In this document: one piece after another, positions 61,349 through 64,000 of the stretch | Layout: every line of letters begins with the position of its first letter | Numbering within the stretch: position 1 is the stretch's first letter | Origin: Bacillota bacterium | GTDB lineage: Bacteria; Bacillota; Clostridia; Lachnospirales; Anaerotignaceae | Direction of reading: 5' to 3' | NCBI GenBank assembly: GCA_019422105.1 | Contig: JAHZDZ010000005.1 | Span: forward strand, 27,007-91,006 | DNA: 64,000 nt | Notes under the pieces: model-generated | Told to the model about the DNA's origin: nothing | Seen by the model: the letters and a program-made list of their open reading frames with translations, nothing else | Databases searched by the model: none | Position numbers and translations under genes: made by a program

Positions 61349-62545
61349 TTATTTGTCAATAAGCTCTTTTGTATCCCTTGCAATCATCAATTCCTCATTC
61401 GTAGGAATTACATACACCTGCACTCTGGACTGACGGCCTGAAATTTCAATAGCTTTGCCTCTCTGGCTGTTGTTGTAGAAATCAATGTGGATACCCAAAT
61501 ATTTCAGGTAGTCACAGATTACCTGGCGTGTTGTAGCGGAATTCTCACCAAGGCCCGCTGTAAATACGATAGCGTCCACACCCCTCATTGCTGCAACATA
61601 CTCGCCAATATATTTGGCTACATTGTAAGCGAAAATGTCAAGAGCTGCGGCCGCTCGGGAGTTGCCCTCTGCCTCAGCGCTCTCAATATCCCTGAAATCG
61701 CTGGAAACACCGGAAATACCAAGTACACCGGACTCCTTGTTCAAGATACGGTCCATATCCTCAACGCTGAGATTTTCTTTTTTCATCAGGTATAAAACAA
61801 CCGCCGGGTCAATGTCACCGCTTCTGGTGCCCATGGTAAGGCCCGCAAGAGGCGTAAAGCCCATGGAGGTATCAATTGACACGCCGTTTCTGACTGCACA
61901 GACACTTCCGCCGTTTCCTAAGTGGCAGGTGATAATCTTGCATTCCTCAATTGGCCTGTCCATTAATTTAGCTGCCTCATTGGCAACATATTTATGGCTT
62001 GTTCCATGGAAACCATATTTACGAATTTTGTATTTCTCATAGTACTCATATGGAATGGCATAGAGATACGCTCTCTCCGGCATTGTCTGGTGGAAAGCGG
62101 TATCAAATACAGCTACCTGAGGAGTTTTTGGCATCAGCTTTTCACATGCGTTAATACCGATAAGGTTTGCAGGGTTATGAAGAGGTGCCAAATCACAGCA
62201 CTTTTCAATCGCGTCTTTTACCTCAGGGGTAATGATAACGGATTTTGCAAAATACTCTCCGCCGTGAACTACACGGTGTCCGACAGCGTTGATTTCGTTT
62301 ACGGATTTGATAACGCCGTGCTCTGCATCAAGAAGCGCGTCGATAACCATCTGTACCGCATCGGTGTGATCCTTCATTGGGTCATTCATGACTACGTCGG
62401 GCTTTCCGGCCGGCTGATGCTTCAGTCTGCTTCCCTCAATACCGATTCTCTCGCAAAGACCCTTTGCCAGTACATTCTCAGATTCACTGTCGATAAGCTG
62501 ATATTTCAAAGAGGAACTTCCACAGTTCAAAACTAAAATTTTCAT
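61349..62545 (-). CDS. ackA: Acetate kinase
   Basis: This 398-residue enzyme makes ATP and acetate from acetyl phosphate. It starts KILVLNCGSSSLKYQLID and has GFHGTSHKYVA, the NTP-binding ITCHLGNGGSVCAV and FTAGLGENSATTRQVIC. Together with Pta it is the main substrate-level phosphorylation route of many anaerobes. It lies 49 bases after pta. Confidence 0.98.
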   Translation of the reverse strand: MKILVLNCGSSSLKYQLIDSESENVLAKGLCERIGIEGSRLKHQPAGKPDVVMNDPMKDHTDAVQMVIDALLDAEHGVIKSVNEINAVGHRVVHGGEYFAKSVIITPEVKDAIEKCCDLAPLHNPANLIGINACEKLMPKTPQVAVFDTAFHQTMPERAYLYAIPYEYYEKYKIRKYGFHGTSHKYVANEAAKLMDRPIEECKIITCHLGNGGSVCAVRNGVSIDTSMGFTPLAGLTMGTRSGDIDPAVVLYLMKKENLSVEDMDRILNKESGVLGISGVSSDFRDIESAEAEGNSRAAAALDIFAYNVAKYIGEYVAAMRGVDAIVFTAGLGENSATTRQVICDYLKYLGIHIDFYNNSQRGKAIEISGRQSRVQVYVIPTNEELMIARDTKELIDK

Positions 62546-62594
62546 TGATTTCTCTCCTTTTACCTTCTTCTTCCTTTTTATCGTCTGCCCAATA

Positions 62595-63590
62595 TTAGCC
62601 TATAATCTGTGCCTGTACAGCTGTAATGGCAACAACACCTACAATGTCCTCGGCAGAACAGCCTCTGGAAAGGTCATTGACAGGCTTTGCAATTCCCTGG
62701 AGTACAGGGCCGTAAGCCTCTGCGCCTGCAAAGCGCTGCACCAGCTTGTAACCGATGTTTCCTGCGTCAATATCAGGGAATACCAAAACATTGGCTTTGC
62801 CGGCAACAGGGCTTTCAGGAGCCTTCAGGCTTCCAACCTTCTCAACAATTGCAGCGTCAAGCTGTAATTCACCGTCAAGCTTAATTTCAGGATGCTTCTC
62901 TTTGGCAATCCTGGTTGCCTCCACAACCTTGTCTACATCTGCATGCTTTGCGCTGCCCATTGTAGAGTGGGAGAGCATAGCAACACGTGCCTCGCCGCCA
63001 ACAAAGGCCTCAAAGGATTTCGCTGAGCTTGTGGCAATCGCTGCCAATTCAGTTGGGTTTGGATTCTGGTTCAATGCACAGTCAGCAAAGAGCAATACAC
63101 CCTTGTCTCCGTATGTCTCATCCTTGCATACCATGATAAAGAAAGCGGAAACCAGCTCTGTGTTCGGCGCAGTTTTTAAAATCTGCAAAGCCGGCCTTAA
63201 AATATCAGCTGTCGCGTGGATAGCGCCGGAAACCATACCGTCTGCAATTCCCTTTTTCACCAGCATAACGCCAAAAGCAACCGGGTCCATAAGAACCTTT
63301 TTCGCCTGCTCCGGAGTAACGCCCTTGCTCTTTCTAAGCTCGCAGAAAGTATCAATAAAATCGTCCATCTGGTCAAAATTTTCAGGGTCGATAAAAATAG
63401 CCTTCTCCAGATCAAGGCCCTTTCCGGCCTCCATAATTTTTTCTTTGCTGCCCACAAGGACAATGTCAGCAAGACCTTCCTTTAAAACCTGATCAGCCGC
63501 CTTTAAATTTCTCTCCTCGAAAGACTCCGGCAAAACAATAGTCTTTTTACTGCTTTTCGCCTTTTCCTTCATGATATTCAGAAAATCCAT
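62595..63590 (-). CDS. pta: Phosphate acetyltransferase
   Basis: This 331-residue protein is the short, class I Pta (no N-terminal extension). Characteristic blocks are GLADIVLVGSKEKI, MVSGAIHATADILRPALQIL, and VLVFPDIDAGNIGYKLVQRF. It makes acetyl phosphate from acetyl-CoA. First gene of the pta-ackA operon. Confidence 0.97.
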   Translation of the reverse strand: MDFLNIMKEKAKSSKKTIVLPESFEERNLKAADQVLKEGLADIVLVGSKEKIMEAGKGLDLEKAIFIDPENFDQMDDFIDTFCELRKSKGVTPEQAKKVLMDPVAFGVMLVKKGIADGMVSGAIHATADILRPALQILKTAPNTELVSAFFIMVCKDETYGDKGVLLFADCALNQNPNPTELAAIATSSAKSFEAFVGGEARVAMLSHSTMGSAKHADVDKVVEATRIAKEKHPEIKLDGELQLDAAIVEKVGSLKAPESPVAGKANVLVFPDIDAGNIGYKLVQRFAGAEAYGPVLQGIAKPVNDLSRGCSAEDIVGVVAITAVQAQIIG

Positions 63591-63632
63591 AAAATACCCC
63601 TCCTGGTAAAGTTTAGTTTATTCTCTAAGTTC

Positions 63633-63661
63633 ATTATAAACAATATGTTTATTGTATACAA
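63633..63661 (-). promoter_or_regulatory. Promoter of pta-ackA
   Basis: On the minus strand TTGTAT (63656-63661) and TATAAT (63633-63638) are separated by 17 bases. The -35 box lies within a 12-base palindrome ATTGTATACAAT (63651-63662), a candidate regulator site. Confidence 0.75.
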
Positions 63662-63669
63662 TAGTTTCT

Positions 63670-64000
63670 CATGCTTTTTTTGAAATACATGCGTTTTTTT
63701 GCTTACGCTATTCAAAACCCTGACGAACACTACAAAATACAATAACAGCACTAAAATTATATCCCTTTTGCCCCAAATTGGCTATGTCAAATTGTAATAA
63801 TTATTTCCTATTATATTTAAAACATTTGACACAATGTGGCATTCAACCAGCTCTCTCCTTCACTATTCACACAGTCGGCGGCCTTTTACTCCCCAAAAGG
63901 CTAAGTAAATCGGAAAACGGCAGCTATGTGCCGGATTGAAAAATAGCCGCAGGGTGGCTATTTTTACGGATGGAACGCTTTGCGGTCAATCCGTTTCCTT
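63670..64000. repeat. Spacer ending in a copy of the CGGATTGA dispersed hairpin
   Basis: At 63932-63993 CGGATTGA and TCAATCCG enclose an inner hairpin AAAAATAGCC / GGCTATTTTT. The copy ends with GTTTCCTT at the window edge, as at 7997. No gene is visible to the right of pta. Confidence 0.65.

Noticed and set aside
63651..63662. Rex redox-repressor site before pta
   Set aside because: ATTGTATACAAT lacks the TTGTTAA/TTGTGA-N-TCACAA pattern I would expect; kept only as an unassigned palindrome.
1..64000. tRNA and rRNA genes
   Set aside because: Reading for acceptor stems and the GGTTCGAATCC loop gave no convincing candidate; a tRNAscan or Rfam run would settle this.

Overview
The window looks like chromosome of a spore-forming anaerobic Firmicute of the class Clostridia, most likely Lachnospirales. 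Visible reasons are an alpha/beta-type small acid-soluble spore protein, an Ack-Pta acetate module, a complete V-type ATPase operon, AT-rich intergenic DNA, strong AGGAGG-type ribosome binding sites and several Clostridia-type small families (DUF6465, DUF6809-like, DUF1700). The genus is inference. I saw no rRNA, tRNA, CRISPR array or intact insertion sequence.

Layout. 1-5.6 kb: a partial CorA-like gene, then the polyamine ABC transporter operon potABCD (minus strand) with its XRE-cupin regulator; PotA carries two extra tandem repeats inside its C-terminal TOBE region. 6.1-7.7 kb: a PadR / DUF1700 / membrane-anchored protein operon whose DUF1700 gene has an in-frame amber codon. 8.1 kb: purC. 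9.0-16.65 kb: a 7.6 kb integrative element inserted in the 3' end of ntpD, the last gene of the V-ATPase operon. It carries a tyrosine integrase, a type I toxin-antitoxin locus, a serine recombinase beside a TTTTGACATA half-site array, three further repeat arrays, and two secreted/lipoprotein cargo genes. The native ntpD 3' end and operon terminator now lie 7.6 kb away at 8.9-9.03 kb. 16.6-25.1 kb: the V-ATPase operon (G/H-like, I, K, E, C, F, A, B, D), whose rotor subunit K keeps the residues of a sodium site. 25.9-28.8 kb: xylulokinase and a divergent ROK regulator.

29.2-32.3 kb: a TPP-riboswitch-controlled thiamine salvage operon (thiamine-binding protein, ThiW, ThiM, ThiE, HAD phosphatase). 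32.4-36.8 kb: rhodanese, an ECF S component, two divergent XRE regulators, NUDIX, Hsp33, methyltransferase. 36.9-40.5 kb: a spore protein, then a lysine riboswitch followed by asd-dapA-dapB with an internal terminator-like hairpin. 40.7-43.8 kb: corrinoid adenosyltransferase, DUF6465, a tandem-OB SSB, a degenerate Mur-ligase-like protein. 43.9-48.7 kb: uvrB-uvrA. 48.7-49.75 kb: a gene-free repeat region. 49.75-56.5 kb: a sigma-54 regulon, with a PAS-AAA-Fis activator, two GPH-family symporters each behind a -24/-12 promoter, and an amidase. 57.4-63.6 kb: GNAT, then rnc, acpP, plsX, rpmF, yceD, ackA and pta.

The most novel-looking items are the ntpD-targeting element (it rebuilds the gene it interrupts and supplies a new terminator), its convergent type I toxin-antitoxin locus next to the attachment site, the repeat-bearing PotA, and the two sigma-54 promoters that tie the paralogous symporters and the amidase to one activator.
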